Assembly: GCA_910586565.1 (NCBI GenBank)
Contig: CAJUIT010000006.1
Span: 89,456-153,455 of the forward strand
Length of the DNA stretch: 64,000 bases
Reading direction: 5' to 3'
DNA from: an uncultured Muribaculaceae bacterium
GTDB taxonomy: Bacteria > Bacteroidota > Bacteroidia > Bacteroidales > Muribaculaceae
Below the pieces are notes generated by a model. That model ran no database searches, was not told where the DNA came from, and saw nothing but the letters and a program-made list of their open reading frames with translations. Positions 9,517 to 19,176 of this stretch are shown piece by piece. Made by a program: the position numbers and the translations under genes. The number at the start of each line of letters is the position of its first letter. Position 1 is the first letter of the stretch.

Positions 9517-10986
9517 ATGATTTCGTTCACCATCGCCCTGCTGGTGCTGATTGCAGGATATTTCATTTACGGCAAACTTGTGTCGCGCATTTTCGGTCAG
9601 GACGCCACGCGCGTAACCCCCGTGCACACTCATGCCGACGGAGTTGACTTTGTGAAACTCCCCACATGGAAAATCTTCCTCATCCAGTTTCTCAACATCG
9701 CCGGACTGGGGCCGATTTTCGGCGCCATAATGGGCATAATGTTCGGCCCGGCGGCATTCCTGTGGATTGTGTTCGGAACCATTTTCGCCGGTGCCGTCCA
9801 CGATTATCTCGCCGGCATGCTCTCGCTGCGCAGCAACGGAGCTTCCCTCCCCGAAATCGTAGGTGCGCAACTCGGTGGCGGCATCAAAAACGTGATGAGG
9901 GTGTTCGCATTGCTGCTTATGATTCTGGTTGGGGCGGTATTTGTCTACAATCCAGCCGACCTCCTCGCCCAAATCACACCCGAATCGGTCAACCGCATGT
10001 TCTGGATAATCGCTATCTTCGCCTACTACATGCTCGCCACGCTGCTCCCGATCGACAAGCTGATTGGCAAACTCTATCCCCTGTTCGGCCTGGCATTGCT
10101 CTTCATGGCCGTGGGTATTCTCGTGATGCTCTATGTTCATGGCAGCGCCATGCCCGAAATGTGGGAGGGCTTCGCCAACCGCCGCCCCGATGCCGATGCA
10201 ACCCACATCTTCCCGATGATGTTTGTGTCGATTGCCTGCGGTGCCATATCGGGATTCCATGCCACCCAATCCCCCATGATGGCGCGCTGCCTTCAGAACG
10301 AGCGCCACGCAAGACCCGTGTTCTACGGCGCTATGGTAACCGAAGGGGTGATTGCCCTCATCTGGGCGGCCGCAGCCGTCACATTCACCGGTGGTTACGA
10401 GAACCTCTCGGCCACCCTCGGCTCAAGCAGCCCGTCGGTGCTGGTCAATGAAATCTCGAAATCATGGCTCGGCACATTCGGAGGCATTCTGGCCATTTTG
10501 GGCGTCATCGCAGCCCCCATCACCTCGGGCGACACCGCACTCCGCTCTGCCCGCCTAATCGCCGCCGACTTCCTCAACTTCGGCCAGGGGCAGCTGCACA
10601 AACGCTTGCTCGTATCGGTACCCGTTTTCGCCCTCTGTTTCTTCGTGATGATGATTCCCTACGAAGCCCTGTGGCGCTATTTCGCGTGGAGCAACCAGAT
10701 GCTCGCCGTGTTCACCCTCTGGGCACTCACAGTCTATCTTTCGCGCCACGGGAAACTCTACATCATCACCCTGCTGCCGGCACTGTTCATGACCGCCGTG
10801 ACCATGACCTACATTTTCTATGCGCCCGAAGGGTTCAGCTCGCTCACACAGGCAGCCGGTGGTGAACCGATAAGCTACGAAACCGCCGTTGGCCTCGGTC
10901 TTGCCATCTCGGCGTTGCTGCTCGCCCTATTCATCCGTTTCCGCCGCGCAGCGGTGCCAACCGCTCCTGAAGTCAGCATTGACTGA
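9517..10986 (+). CDS. cstA: Carbon starvation protein A (CstA) family transporter
   Basis: The 489-residue polytopic membrane protein carries the CstA core: QFLNIAGLGPIFGAIMG (about residues 55-71), GTIFAGAVHDYLAGMLSLR, and SGFHATQSPMMARC (about residues 247-260). CstA proteins import pyruvate or peptides under carbon limitation. The length fits the short Bacteroidetes form rather than the roughly 700-residue enterobacterial one. It is monocistronic: its own -7 element lies upstream and a strong terminator follows. Confidence 0.9.
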   Translation: MISFTIALLVLIAGYFIYGKLVSRIFGQDATRVTPVHTHADGVDFVKLPTWKIFLIQFLNIAGLGPIFGAIMGIMFGPAAFLWIVFGTIFAGAVHDYLAGMLSLRSNGASLPEIVGAQLGGGIKNVMRVFALLLMILVGAVFVYNPADLLAQITPESVNRMFWIIAIFAYYMLATLLPIDKLIGKLYPLFGLALLFMAVGILVMLYVHGSAMPEMWEGFANRRPDADATHIFPMMFVSIACGAISGFHATQSPMMARCLQNERHARPVFYGAMVTEGVIALIWAAAAVTFTGGYENLSATLGSSSPSVLVNEISKSWLGTFGGILAILGVIAAPITSGDTALRSARLIAADFLNFGQGQLHKRLLVSVPVFALCFFVMMIPYEALWRYFAWSNQMLAVFTLWALTVYLSRHGKLYIITLLPALFMTAVTMTYIFYAPEGFSSLTQAAGGEPISYETAVGLGLAISALLLALFIRFRRAAVPTAPEVSID

Positions 10987-11059
10987 CCGCTCTTAAAAAC
11001 CCTCGTTGGGATGCATTAAGTTCAATTAACATTCAACAAATTAACGTTCACCACTTAAT

Positions 11060-11093
11060 CGGGTCACTTACAAAACAAGTGACCCGTTTTTTT
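11060..11093 (+). terminator. Terminator after cstA
   Basis: Arms CGGGTCACTT (11060-11069) and AAGTGACCCG (11077-11086) are perfect and followed by seven T. Confidence 0.9.
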
Positions 11094-11241
11094 GTTCCTC
11101 TTCAAAGGAACCGGCTAAATTCAGTTACGAATTTTGAGTTTACACCTACACGTTCAACTTTAAATCAGCAAAAGCTGTGGAAGGCGTGAAAAACATTTTT
11201 TCATGACTTTCTTTTCTTCCCATCACTTTCCAATACTTACA

Positions 11242-12546
11242 ATGATTTCAAAATCCGTCTTAGCTCTAACAGCTGCCATGTTCACGGTTGTGCCCGTTGT
11301 CAGGAGTCAAAGCCTCACAACCTATCAGGAATGTGTCGACTACGCCCGCACCCACAACATCACCCTGCAGCAATCTCAGCTCACCGAGCAGCTAACGGCA
11401 TCGTCGCTCGAAGCGGCGAAAGCGCAGTGGCAACCGACTCTCGACTTCGGCACCGCACACACCTACTCCAACGCTCCCTGGGGCAACGGCAACCGCAACA
11501 CCTTCGGCGGCAACTTCAATCTGTCGGCCGGATGGACCGTGTATAACGGCGGTGTGCGCCGCAACACAATCAAACTCAACGAGAAACAGCAGCAAATCGA
11601 CGCACTGGCAACCGCCCAGACTCTGCGCACCATTGAAACCGACCTGCTGTCGGTCTATCTCAACATCCTCTACGCCTCCGAGTCGATAGATATTTACAAG
11701 GAAACCGTGGAGCTCAGTCAGGCGCAGGTTGACCGTGCGCGCGGACTCATGGAAGCCGGCAAGCTCTCGCGGGTTGATTTCGCGCAGCTCAACGCGCAGC
11801 TCGAACAGGATAACTACAACCTCGTCAATGCCCGCAGCCAATATGCCACCCGACGCATGGAGCTGAAAAAACTCCTGCAACTCGGCATCACCGATTCAAT
11901 CACACCCGCACCGCTCGATTGGGATGCTCTCGACATCCTCACCCCTCTCCCGCCAATCGACGAAAGCTACCGCCTGGCCACGCAAACCGACCTTATGCTG
12001 CAATCGCTCGCCTTGCAAAAGGATGCCGCCGACATCAACATCTCAATTGCAAAAGCCGGCCATGCACCGCGCATCGACCTCAACGCCGGTGTGGGAACCG
12101 CCTACACCGTGCCGGGCGACGGATTCGGCCAACAGTTGCGGCAGGCAATGAGCGAGCACATCGGCGTGTCGCTCGCAATCCCCATCTTCGACCAGAAGAA
12201 AACAAAAACCGCCGTTACCAAAGCCAACATCGAAAAACTATCGGTCGACCTCGACACCGACCAACGGTTGCTCGACCTATCGCAGGCGGTTGAAAGCTGG
12301 TATGTCGACGTTAACGAAGCTCTGAGCCGTTATCAGGCGGCCACCGAGCAGGAAAAATCGGCAGCCCTCAGCAATGACCTCATCAACGAGCGCTTCACCC
12401 TCGGGCTGGTGAATCCCGTTGAACTTCTCACCGCCCACAACACCCTGCTCGAAGCGCGCCACTCGGTGCTTCAGGCTAAATACATGGCTCTGCTCGGCCG
12501 GAAAATGATTGAATATTACCGCACCGCCGAAATCACCCTGCCGTGA
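11242..12546 (+). CDS. TolC-family outer membrane efflux protein
   Basis: The 434-residue product starts at ATG 11242, giving the signal peptide MISKSVLALTAAMFTVVPVV; the frame extends to 11203 but without a better signal. Two long Ala/Gln-rich helical-hairpin repeats are visible (TTYQECVDYARTHNITLQQS at the start, RLATQTDLMLQSLALQKDAA in the second half), as in OEP/TolC proteins. It heads an operon with the adaptor, ATPase and permease that follow, and would form the outer membrane channel of this tripartite pump. Confidence 0.9.
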   Translation: MISKSVLALTAAMFTVVPVVRSQSLTTYQECVDYARTHNITLQQSQLTEQLTASSLEAAKAQWQPTLDFGTAHTYSNAPWGNGNRNTFGGNFNLSAGWTVYNGGVRRNTIKLNEKQQQIDALATAQTLRTIETDLLSVYLNILYASESIDIYKETVELSQAQVDRARGLMEAGKLSRVDFAQLNAQLEQDNYNLVNARSQYATRRMELKKLLQLGITDSITPAPLDWDALDILTPLPPIDESYRLATQTDLMLQSLALQKDAADINISIAKAGHAPRIDLNAGVGTAYTVPGDGFGQQLRQAMSEHIGVSLAIPIFDQKKTKTAVTKANIEKLSVDLDTDQRLLDLSQAVESWYVDVNEALSRYQAATEQEKSAALSNDLINERFTLGLVNPVELLTAHNTLLEARHSVLQAKYMALLGRKMIEYYRTAEITLP

Positions 12547-12603
12547 GCTCCGCGCGCCATCACTATGAAATAATCCCCGGCAACATTTGAAAACCACAAC
12601 ACA

Positions 12604-13770
12604 ATGAAAAAAACCGCAATAGCCCTCCTCTCCATCATGGCCTGCGTGGCCACCTCCTGCAAAAAAGAGGCAAAAATAGTTCTCGAAACGACCACCGTGT
12701 CGGCAGGCGAAATCAGCGAGACAGTAACCGCAACCGGAACCCTCGAATCTGTCACACAGGTTGATGTGGGCACACAGGTAACCGGCATCATCGACAAACT
12801 CTATGCCGACTACAACAGCGAGGTGAAAAAAGGCGACATGATTGCCGAAATTGAGAAAACCGTGCTTCAGGCCGACCTCAACAGCGCCGATGCCACTCTC
12901 GAATCGGCTCGTGTCACATTCGAGTACACCCGCACCAACTACAACCGCGACAAAGCCCTCTACGACAAGCAGCTCATCAGCGAATATGATTACCAGACCT
13001 CGCTCAAAGACTTCAAGGTGGCGCAGCAGGCCTACGACAAGGCTCAGGCCGACCGCGTGAGAGCCGCCAAAAACCTCAACTACGCCGAAATCTACTCACC
13101 CATCGATGGCATTGTGATTTCGCGCGATGTGGAGGTTGGCCAAACTGTGGTATCGAACATGAGCGTTGCCAACCTCTTCACAATCGCCGACCTCGACCAC
13201 ATGCAGGTGGTGGGCAATGTCGACGAAGCCGACATAGGTCAGGTGAAAGTGGGCCAGAGGGTGGTGTTCACCGTCGATGCCTACCCCAACGATTCATTCG
13301 AGGGGAAAGTTACGCAGGTGCGCCTCTCGGCAACAACCGAAAGCAACGTGGTGACCTACGAGGTGATTGTGTCGGCCACCAACGAGGAGCACAAACTCAT
13401 CCCCGGCATGACTGCCAACCTCACCATCTATGTGCTTGAGGAGAACGGCGTGATGACAGTGCCTGTAGCCGCCACAAAATTCACCCCGCGCGACTATCCC
13501 GATGTTAAGGGGCTCCCCCAACCTGCAACCTCCTCAATGAAAGCGGCCGACAAAGCCGGCGCACACGTCTATGTGGTGAAAGGTGACAGCCTCTACTTCA
13601 CCCCCGTTGAACTTGGAGCCGCCAACGGCATAAACATCGCAGTCAAATCAGGGCTCGCACCCGGCGATGAGATTGCATTGAGCTACGAATCGGCCGAAGC
13701 GATGGCCGCCACCTCCGACAAAACAGAGGTCAATCCCTTCGCCCCCAAACGTCCCGGCCAAAAGAAATAA
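12604..13770 (+). CDS. MacA-like periplasmic adaptor lipoprotein
   Basis: The 388-residue protein has a lipoprotein signal (MACVATSC, Cys19), a lipoyl/barrel-sandwich domain split by a coiled-coil hairpin (about residues 60-160, with NYAEIYSPIDGIVISRDVEVGQ closing the domain), and a beta-barrel and membrane-proximal domain toward the C terminus. In MacAB-TolC systems this part links the inner membrane permease to the outer membrane channel. It lies between the TolC homologue and the ABC ATPase. Confidence 0.9.
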   Translation: MKKTAIALLSIMACVATSCKKEAKIVLETTTVSAGEISETVTATGTLESVTQVDVGTQVTGIIDKLYADYNSEVKKGDMIAEIEKTVLQADLNSADATLESARVTFEYTRTNYNRDKALYDKQLISEYDYQTSLKDFKVAQQAYDKAQADRVRAAKNLNYAEIYSPIDGIVISRDVEVGQTVVSNMSVANLFTIADLDHMQVVGNVDEADIGQVKVGQRVVFTVDAYPNDSFEGKVTQVRLSATTESNVVTYEVIVSATNEEHKLIPGMTANLTIYVLEENGVMTVPVAATKFTPRDYPDVKGLPQPATSSMKAADKAGAHVYVVKGDSLYFTPVELGAANGINIAVKSGLAPGDEIALSYESAEAMAATSDKTEVNPFAPKRPGQKK

Positions 13771-13793
13771 CCCACAGAACAGACACTTCACAC

Positions 13794-14540
13794 ATGAGCG
13801 ACCGCGAAATAATTGTTATCGACAAACTCAAACGCAACTTCGTTGTGGGCGACGAAACCGTGCATGCCCTGCGCGAAATCTCGTTCACCATCCGCGAGGG
13901 TGAGTTTGTCACCATCATGGGCACCTCAGGTTCGGGCAAATCAACACTGCTCAACATCCTCGGATGCCTCGACATTCCAACCTCGGGCGACTATCTGCTC
14001 GACGGCATATCGGTGCAGAAAATGAGCAAGAACCAACGAGCCACCATCCGCAACCGCAAAATCGGCTTCGTGTTCCAGAACTACAACCTGCTGCCCAAAA
14101 CAACCTCAATCGAGAATGTGGAGCTCCCCCTGCTCTACAATTCGGCCTACAATGCCAAAGAGCGCAAAGAGCGCGCAATAAAAGCGTTGGAAGCCGTGGG
14201 GCTGCACGACCGCCTCTACCACCGCAGTAACCAGATGTCGGGCGGTCAGCAACAGCGTGTTGCAATCGCGAGAGCACTTGTCAACGACCCGGTGATTATC
14301 CTGGCCGACGAGGCGACAGGTAACCTCGACACACGCACTTCGTTCAGCATCCTCACCCTCTTTCAGGAGCTTCACGCCCGTGGCCGCACAATCATTTTCG
14401 TGACCCACAACCCCGAGCTGGCCGACTACTCCTCACGCAACATCGTGCTGCGCGACGGCCGCATCATCTCCGACACCCGCAACGACTCCCCGGCATCGGC
14501 AAAAGCCGTGTTCGATTCACTCCCCAAAGACCCCGATTGA
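13794..14540 (+). CDS. MacB-type ABC transporter ATPase
   Basis: The 248-residue protein has Walker A (GTSGSGKST, about residues 42-50), the Q loop (FVFQNYNLLP), signature MSGGQQQRVAIARAL and Walker B (VIILADEATGNLD). The sequence is of the MacB/LolD/FtsE group. Canonical MacB fuses this domain to the permease; here the permease is a separate gene starting one base after this stop. Confidence 0.92.
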   Translation: MSDREIIVIDKLKRNFVVGDETVHALREISFTIREGEFVTIMGTSGSGKSTLLNILGCLDIPTSGDYLLDGISVQKMSKNQRATIRNRKIGFVFQNYNLLPKTTSIENVELPLLYNSAYNAKERKERAIKALEAVGLHDRLYHRSNQMSGGQQQRVAIARALVNDPVIILADEATGNLDTRTSFSILTLFQELHARGRTIIFVTHNPELADYSSRNIVLRDGRIISDTRNDSPASAKAVFDSLPKDPD

Positions 14541-14541
14541 C

Positions 14542-15762
14542 ATGAGATTCGCCAACCTCTTCAAAATAGCCCTTCGCGCACTCAACAACAACAAGCTGCG
14601 CTGCTTCCTCACCATGCTCGGCATCATCATCGGCGTGGGCTCCGTAATCACCATGCTGGCTATCGGCCAGGGCTCGAAAAACAGCATCAAGGCCCAGATT
14701 TCCGAAATGGGCTCAAACATGATTATGATTCACCCCGGCACAGGGCAGCGCGGAGGTGTGCGCCAGAGCGCCGACGACATGCAAACCCTAAAAATCGAGG
14801 ACTACGAAACCCTGCGCGACAACGCCAAATATCTCACCGCCGTGTCGCCGCAAGTGAGCAGCTCGGGGCAATTCATCAACGGCAACAACAACTACCCATC
14901 CTCGGTTTCGGGCATCACCCCCGACTATCTCAACATCCGCATGCTCAAGGTGAGCGAAGGCGCAATGTTCACCGATCAGGATGTTGCAACTGCCGCAAAA
15001 GTGTGCGTACTCGGCCAGACGGTTGTCGACAACCTCTTCCCCAACGGCGAGAACCCAATCGGAAAAGTTGTGCGCTTCAACAAAATTCCTTTCACCGTGA
15101 TTGGAGTGCTTGAAAAGAAAGGCACAAACTCTATGGGGCAGGACCAGGACGACGTTGTGCTCGCCCCCTTCACCACCGTGATGAAACGTGTGCTTGCCAT
15201 TGACTACCTGCAAAGCCTCTTCGCCAGCGCAATCGACGAAAACCTCAGCGAGGAAGCCACCGACGAGATTACCCAACTGCTGCGCACCAACCACAAGCTC
15301 AAGGATGGTGCCGACAACGATTTCAACATCCGCTCGCAACAGGAACTCAGCGAAATGATGAGTTCAACCTCCGACATGATGACTGTGTTGCTTGCCTGCA
15401 TCGCCGGAATCTCGTTGCTCGTGGGTGGCATCGGCATCATGAACATCATGTATGTGTCGGTGACTGAGCGCACCCGCGAAATCGGTCTGCGCATGGCAAT
15501 CGGGGCCAAAGGGCGCGACATCCTCGCTCAGTTCCTCATTGAATCCGTCATCATCAGCATCACCGGCGGAGTGATAGGTGTGATTATCGGAGGTATCGCC
15601 ACATGGCTTGTCACGTTGATAGCCCGGTGGCCTGTCGAGATTCAAGTTTCAGCCGTTATCCTGGCATTCTCCGTCTGCACCGTCACTGGCGTGTTCTTCG
15701 GGTGGTATCCCGCCCAAAAAGCCGCCAACCTCAACCCCATCGACGCCCTCCGCTACGAATAA
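14542..15762 (+). CDS. MacB/FtsX-family ABC permease
   Basis: The 406-residue permease has a first membrane segment near residues 20-42 (LTMLGIIIGVGSVITMLAIG), a large periplasmic domain (about 45-280), and three C-terminal membrane segments. EIGLRMAIGAKGRDILAQFL is the cytoplasmic coupling motif. With its ATPase it would form a MacB-like mechanotransmission pump exporting macrolides, peptides or lipoproteins; the substrate is unknown. Confidence 0.92.
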   Translation: MRFANLFKIALRALNNNKLRCFLTMLGIIIGVGSVITMLAIGQGSKNSIKAQISEMGSNMIMIHPGTGQRGGVRQSADDMQTLKIEDYETLRDNAKYLTAVSPQVSSSGQFINGNNNYPSSVSGITPDYLNIRMLKVSEGAMFTDQDVATAAKVCVLGQTVVDNLFPNGENPIGKVVRFNKIPFTVIGVLEKKGTNSMGQDQDDVVLAPFTTVMKRVLAIDYLQSLFASAIDENLSEEATDEITQLLRTNHKLKDGADNDFNIRSQQELSEMMSSTSDMMTVLLACIAGISLLVGGIGIMNIMYVSVTERTREIGLRMAIGAKGRDILAQFLIESVIISITGGVIGVIIGGIATWLVTLIARWPVEIQVSAVILAFSVCTVTGVFFGWYPAQKAANLNPIDALRYE

Positions 15763-15831
15763 CCCGCTCCCATCGGAAACAGTCCACATCTTTTCGTCAC
15801 AGAATCCAAAAAGAACTGTCACCCCCACATC

Positions 15832-15905
15832 CAAAGGCGGTGTGTCAAAATTCATGACACACCGCCTTTGAGGTCTAAGCGGGGAGGGTGCTGTCAGAAT
15901 GGTTT
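15832..15905. repeat. Dispersed hairpin-plus-tail repeat, copy A
   Basis: A perfect 16-bp inverted repeat (CAAAGGCGGTGTGTCA at 15832-15847, complement at 15855-15870) is followed by AGGGTGCTGTCAGAA near 15885. The same hairpin and tail recur at 46582, and the tail at 49290. The arms could stop transcription after the permease gene, although no T run follows. Confidence 0.7.
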
Positions 15906-16032
15906 GGATGGTAGGAGCTTGTGGGTGAGGTAGATGGGAGCGTACTGAAGTACGTGACCGAGACCGAATCCCGCAAGCGACAACCCGGACGAGCCATTAT
16001 GACACACCCTCGTTATGGGCTTCCACATGCAC

Positions 16033-16058
16033 GTAGAGCCGCCATACATGGCGGCTTG
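16033..16058 (+). repeat. Dispersed palindrome, copy 1
   Basis: Core AGCCGCCATACATGGCGGCT (16037-16056), preceded by GTAG and followed by TG. Copies lie at 20550-20575 (same orientation) and 53029-53054 (inverted). Confidence 0.8.
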
Positions 16059-16171
16059 AAACTTGAATATGGAGGCCTACAACTTACCGTCCCCACCCGT
16101 AGGAATGTAACCGGCGCATCCGCTCCATCCGAGCCATCTCTTTAACATGTAAAAGTTTTTATTGGAAAACT

Positions 16172-16202
16172 TTTGCATATCACACTTTTTTATCTACCTT
16201 TG
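16172..16202 (+). promoter_or_regulatory. Promoter of the C10 protease gene
   Basis: TTTG at 16172-16175, a 19-bp spacer and TACCTTTG at 16195-16202 make a near-perfect Bacteroidetes housekeeping promoter, about 90 bp before the ATG. Confidence 0.75.
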
Positions 16203-16290
16203 CCATTGAACAGGTATTTAAGAGACTCCAAAACAATCACGTTAATCAATTTAATCACATTTGCAACATCTCTCTAAAAACTATCATTTC

Positions 16291-17637
16291 ATGAAAAAAC
16301 TATTCACTTATTTAAGTTTGGCGATTGCGCTATCGGCATGCACCGACAACGCTCCGTTGCCACAGCTCAACGAGTCGCAACAAACGTCAACCGAAAGCAA
16401 TTCATCAGTGCGTTCAATCAACGATGCCATCAACATTGCAAACACCCTTGCCGAAGCCATCGACGGCAGCACTAACTCACGTGCTACTCACCGCCGGGCA
16501 AGCACAGCAAAGTCTGTATTCACCTACGGTGGCCACCGCAGCCGCGCAAACTCCGACACGCTAATCTATATTGTAAACTACGACAACAACAACGGCTACG
16601 CAATCATAGCCGCCCCCGATGCCGTCAACCCCATTCTCGGTTTTGTGGAAGAGGGCACATTCGGCGATTTTGAATCTGCCAATAACGACGGACTCCAAAT
16701 GTTCCTCTCATCCGCCGAAAACTACGTCAGCACCCAAGACCTCAAACCTTTTGACCCGGATAAGCCAACCCCCAAACCTTATTACATAGAATGGACTACC
16801 GAAGTCAACGACACTATTGCTCCAAGAGTAACAGTTAAATGGGGGCAGAGCCTTCCTGAAGGTCTATATTGCCCCAATAAAACGGCAGGTTGCGTGCAAA
16901 CAGCTTTGGCACAGATATTGTCTGCATTTGAATTGCCCAAAAGTATTGCACTAACATACGAAGGGAAAGATGCATCTTCGCAATCACTTGATTGGGGTGA
17001 AATCAAAAAACATGTTCACTCTGTTGCCGTTAAACCAGAAAATGTATCTACAGAAAATTTTAATTTTCAAATACACTTGTCTTCATGTTCTGCTTCACTT
17101 TCCTCCCACTTAGCCTTAGGGCGTTTATGTCGTCAATTAGGTCAACTAAACAAGGCAACTTACGGAGAAACAACCACAGCCCCATCAATGACAGCCGCCA
17201 AAACAACCGCTGATTTATTATTGGGGAAGAATCTCTCAATTGGAAATATCACAGATATATCCACCCAAAACCCTTACTTACTTTTCAGAAAAATGAAAAA
17301 TAACAATGGAATTATTTATATGGAGGGAACTGATAGCGATAAAGTTACCAGACATGCTTGGATTTTTGATGGAGGCTTGCAAGTTGGCTCAGTCATAACC
17401 AGAGAATATAGCACCGGAATTGGAATAGACGGCTCTGGGCCCACAACATTTACTACATACAATCTCACTTCTTTATTCCACTTCAACTGGGGTCTAAATG
17501 GTTCGGGCAATGGATATTTCTTACCTGATGTTTACCAACCGAAAAATGCAGAGGAATTAGATGATCTTTATGATTTCTCCTCCAATGACAACAATTATAA
17601 CACTAACGTTAAATTTCTTGTAATATCTACGCAATAA
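16291..17637 (+). CDS. C10-family cysteine protease lipoprotein (streptopain-like)
   Basis: The 448-residue protein starts at ATG 16291, which gives a lipoprotein signal with Cys17 (IALSAC). An N-terminal pro-domain (about residues 35-130, with DTLIYIVNYDNNNGYAIIAA) resembles that of streptopain and PrtT. The catalytic Cys is about residue 201 in KTAGCVQTALAQIL and the His about 355 in TRHAWIFDGG; FHFNWGLNGSGNGYF follows as in the family. It is therefore probably an active surface protease made as a zymogen. The middle part is more A+T-rich than nearby genes. Two serpin genes follow directly, the first after 12 bp, suggesting a protease and inhibitor module. Confidence 0.85.
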   Translation: MKKLFTYLSLAIALSACTDNAPLPQLNESQQTSTESNSSVRSINDAINIANTLAEAIDGSTNSRATHRRASTAKSVFTYGGHRSRANSDTLIYIVNYDNNNGYAIIAAPDAVNPILGFVEEGTFGDFESANNDGLQMFLSSAENYVSTQDLKPFDPDKPTPKPYYIEWTTEVNDTIAPRVTVKWGQSLPEGLYCPNKTAGCVQTALAQILSAFELPKSIALTYEGKDASSQSLDWGEIKKHVHSVAVKPENVSTENFNFQIHLSSCSASLSSHLALGRLCRQLGQLNKATYGETTTAPSMTAAKTTADLLLGKNLSIGNITDISTQNPYLLFRKMKNNNGIIYMEGTDSDKVTRHAWIFDGGLQVGSVITREYSTGIGIDGSGPTTFTTYNLTSLFHFNWGLNGSGNGYFLPDVYQPKNAEELDDLYDFSSNDNNYNTNVKFLVISTQ

Positions 17638-17649
17638 ATTCACAGAGTC

Positions 17650-18903
17650 ATGAAAAAAGATTTTATAAAATACTTTGCGATGGCATCCCTTTTGACCGGA
17701 TGTTTCGCTTGCAGTGATGCTGACCACCCCGACGAAGGCAGTGAGCAACCGTCAATTCCGGTGATTTCGTTGACTGCCGAAGAAATTGCAGCCAAACAAG
17801 CGGTAACAGTTTTCAACTATGATTTTTTGGGAGCATGCGACCGCTCGCGCAATAACCGAGATGAGAACCTGCTGATATCCCCTTTGAGCGCGCAAATGGC
17901 ATTGGGAATGCTGGCTTCGGCGGCAAATGAAGTCGCAGCCAGCGAAATTGCAGCAGCCTTGGGATGCGATGATAATGCAGCTCTGGCAGGAATGAACGGG
18001 AAAATACTCCGAACCCTCCCAAAGCTCGACTCAAAGGTTAAATTCAATCTTGCCAATTCGGTGTGGCATGAAAACGGCTACACTCTTTCTTCCGCTTTCA
18101 CCAAAAATCTGAGCTCCACCTACAGTGTGGAAATTTTCCCTTGCAAAATGGCGGATGCTGCCGACGACATAAACGCCTGGTGTGCCCTGAAAACTGAAAA
18201 CAACATCAACAATCTCGTCACACCGCAATCTTTAAGCAATTCTGTGCTGGCGATGCTGAATGCGCTCTATTTCAAGGGAGAATGGGCGGAAATATTCGAC
18301 AAAAGCAAAACACGGTCCTATGCGTTCCACGGTTCTGCGGGTGATACAACTGTCGACATGATGGTCGATACAAGAGAGGTGATATACACCACTAACCTTA
18401 GCACCTCAAACAATCAGCCGGAACTGGGCTATGAATGTGTGGAATTGCCATTTGGTAACGGTTCTTTCACAGTGAAATTTGTACTACCTGCCGAAGACGC
18501 CGACATCAATGCATTGGCCGACAATGCAAGCTCATTAATCCCTACCGCTGAGACAAATAAATTGAAGAAGCGCACTCTTTATCTTCCAAAATTCAAACTT
18601 GAGGGAACTCAAATCAGTTTGAATGAAGCACTTGATAAAATGGGCATACGATGCATCGGTTCAACCAACCATTTTTCCATTTTTGACGACGATGCTCTTA
18701 ATAATTTAAACTTTATTGTATCACAGCAATCAACCGCCGAATTTGACGAAGAAGGTGCAGTGGTAGCATCTGCTACAAAGGTAGTGGAGTGTGGCGATTC
18801 AGGCTTCAGCAATGACATAATTTTCGACCGCCCATTCCTGTTCTTCATCACCGAGACTCAGACCGGTGCCTGCCTCATGGCCGGCAAAGTGATGAACCTC
18901 TGA
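17650..18903 (+). CDS. Serpin lipoprotein, copy 1
   Basis: The 417-residue protein has a lipoprotein signal (ASLLTGC, Cys18) and a complete serpin fold: LISPLSAQMALGMLASAA, NALYFKGEWAEIF, hinge DEEGAVVASAT and the C-terminal block FDRPFLFFI. By hinge spacing the reactive site falls near ECGDSG. The hinge has Val where inhibitory serpins often have Ala, but remains small and flexible enough to be inhibitory. The first 713 bp from 17668 are identical in the next gene. It follows the protease gene by 12 bp and probably shares its transcript. It may guard the cell against its own or host proteases (inference). Confidence 0.88.
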   Translation: MKKDFIKYFAMASLLTGCFACSDADHPDEGSEQPSIPVISLTAEEIAAKQAVTVFNYDFLGACDRSRNNRDENLLISPLSAQMALGMLASAANEVAASEIAAALGCDDNAALAGMNGKILRTLPKLDSKVKFNLANSVWHENGYTLSSAFTKNLSSTYSVEIFPCKMADAADDINAWCALKTENNINNLVTPQSLSNSVLAMLNALYFKGEWAEIFDKSKTRSYAFHGSAGDTTVDMMVDTREVIYTTNLSTSNNQPELGYECVELPFGNGSFTVKFVLPAEDADINALADNASSLIPTAETNKLKKRTLYLPKFKLEGTQISLNEALDKMGIRCIGSTNHFSIFDDDALNNLNFIVSQQSTAEFDEEGAVVASATKVVECGDSGFSNDIIFDRPFLFFITETQTGACLMAGKVMNL

Positions 18904-18979
18904 TTTGTTGCGGCTGCCCACAGGAGGACTTGATGATTACAAGACCGATGTGAAGTTTTTTGCAGTAAGAGAATATTCT

Positions 18980-19160
18980 AAGTAGCTGTTCAAATTAAAC
19001 CGCTACTAAAAATTCATAAACTTGAACACTATCTGCTCGTTATTTTTGGTCAAATTCTTTTCTTTCATCGGTCACAATGCCCGCATCGCTCCCTCTTCAA
19101 GAAAAGAATTTGACCAAAAAGACTTTGCATATAGTATTCATTAAATTTGACCAGCTACTT
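18980..19160. mobile_element. MITE-like 181-bp element between the serpins
   Basis: Ends AAGTAGCTGTTCAAATTAAA (18980-18999) and the complement of 19141-19160 match at 18 of 20 positions. Inside is a perfect 22-bp inverted repeat (19043-19064 with 19099-19120). Its loop, 19065-19100, closely matches 55826-55861 in the larger element at 54011-55921, and both copies end exactly 96 bp from the start of this match. There is no transposase gene, so it would be non-autonomous. Confidence 0.6.
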
Positions 19161-19176
19161 TATTTATAAAAGCAAT

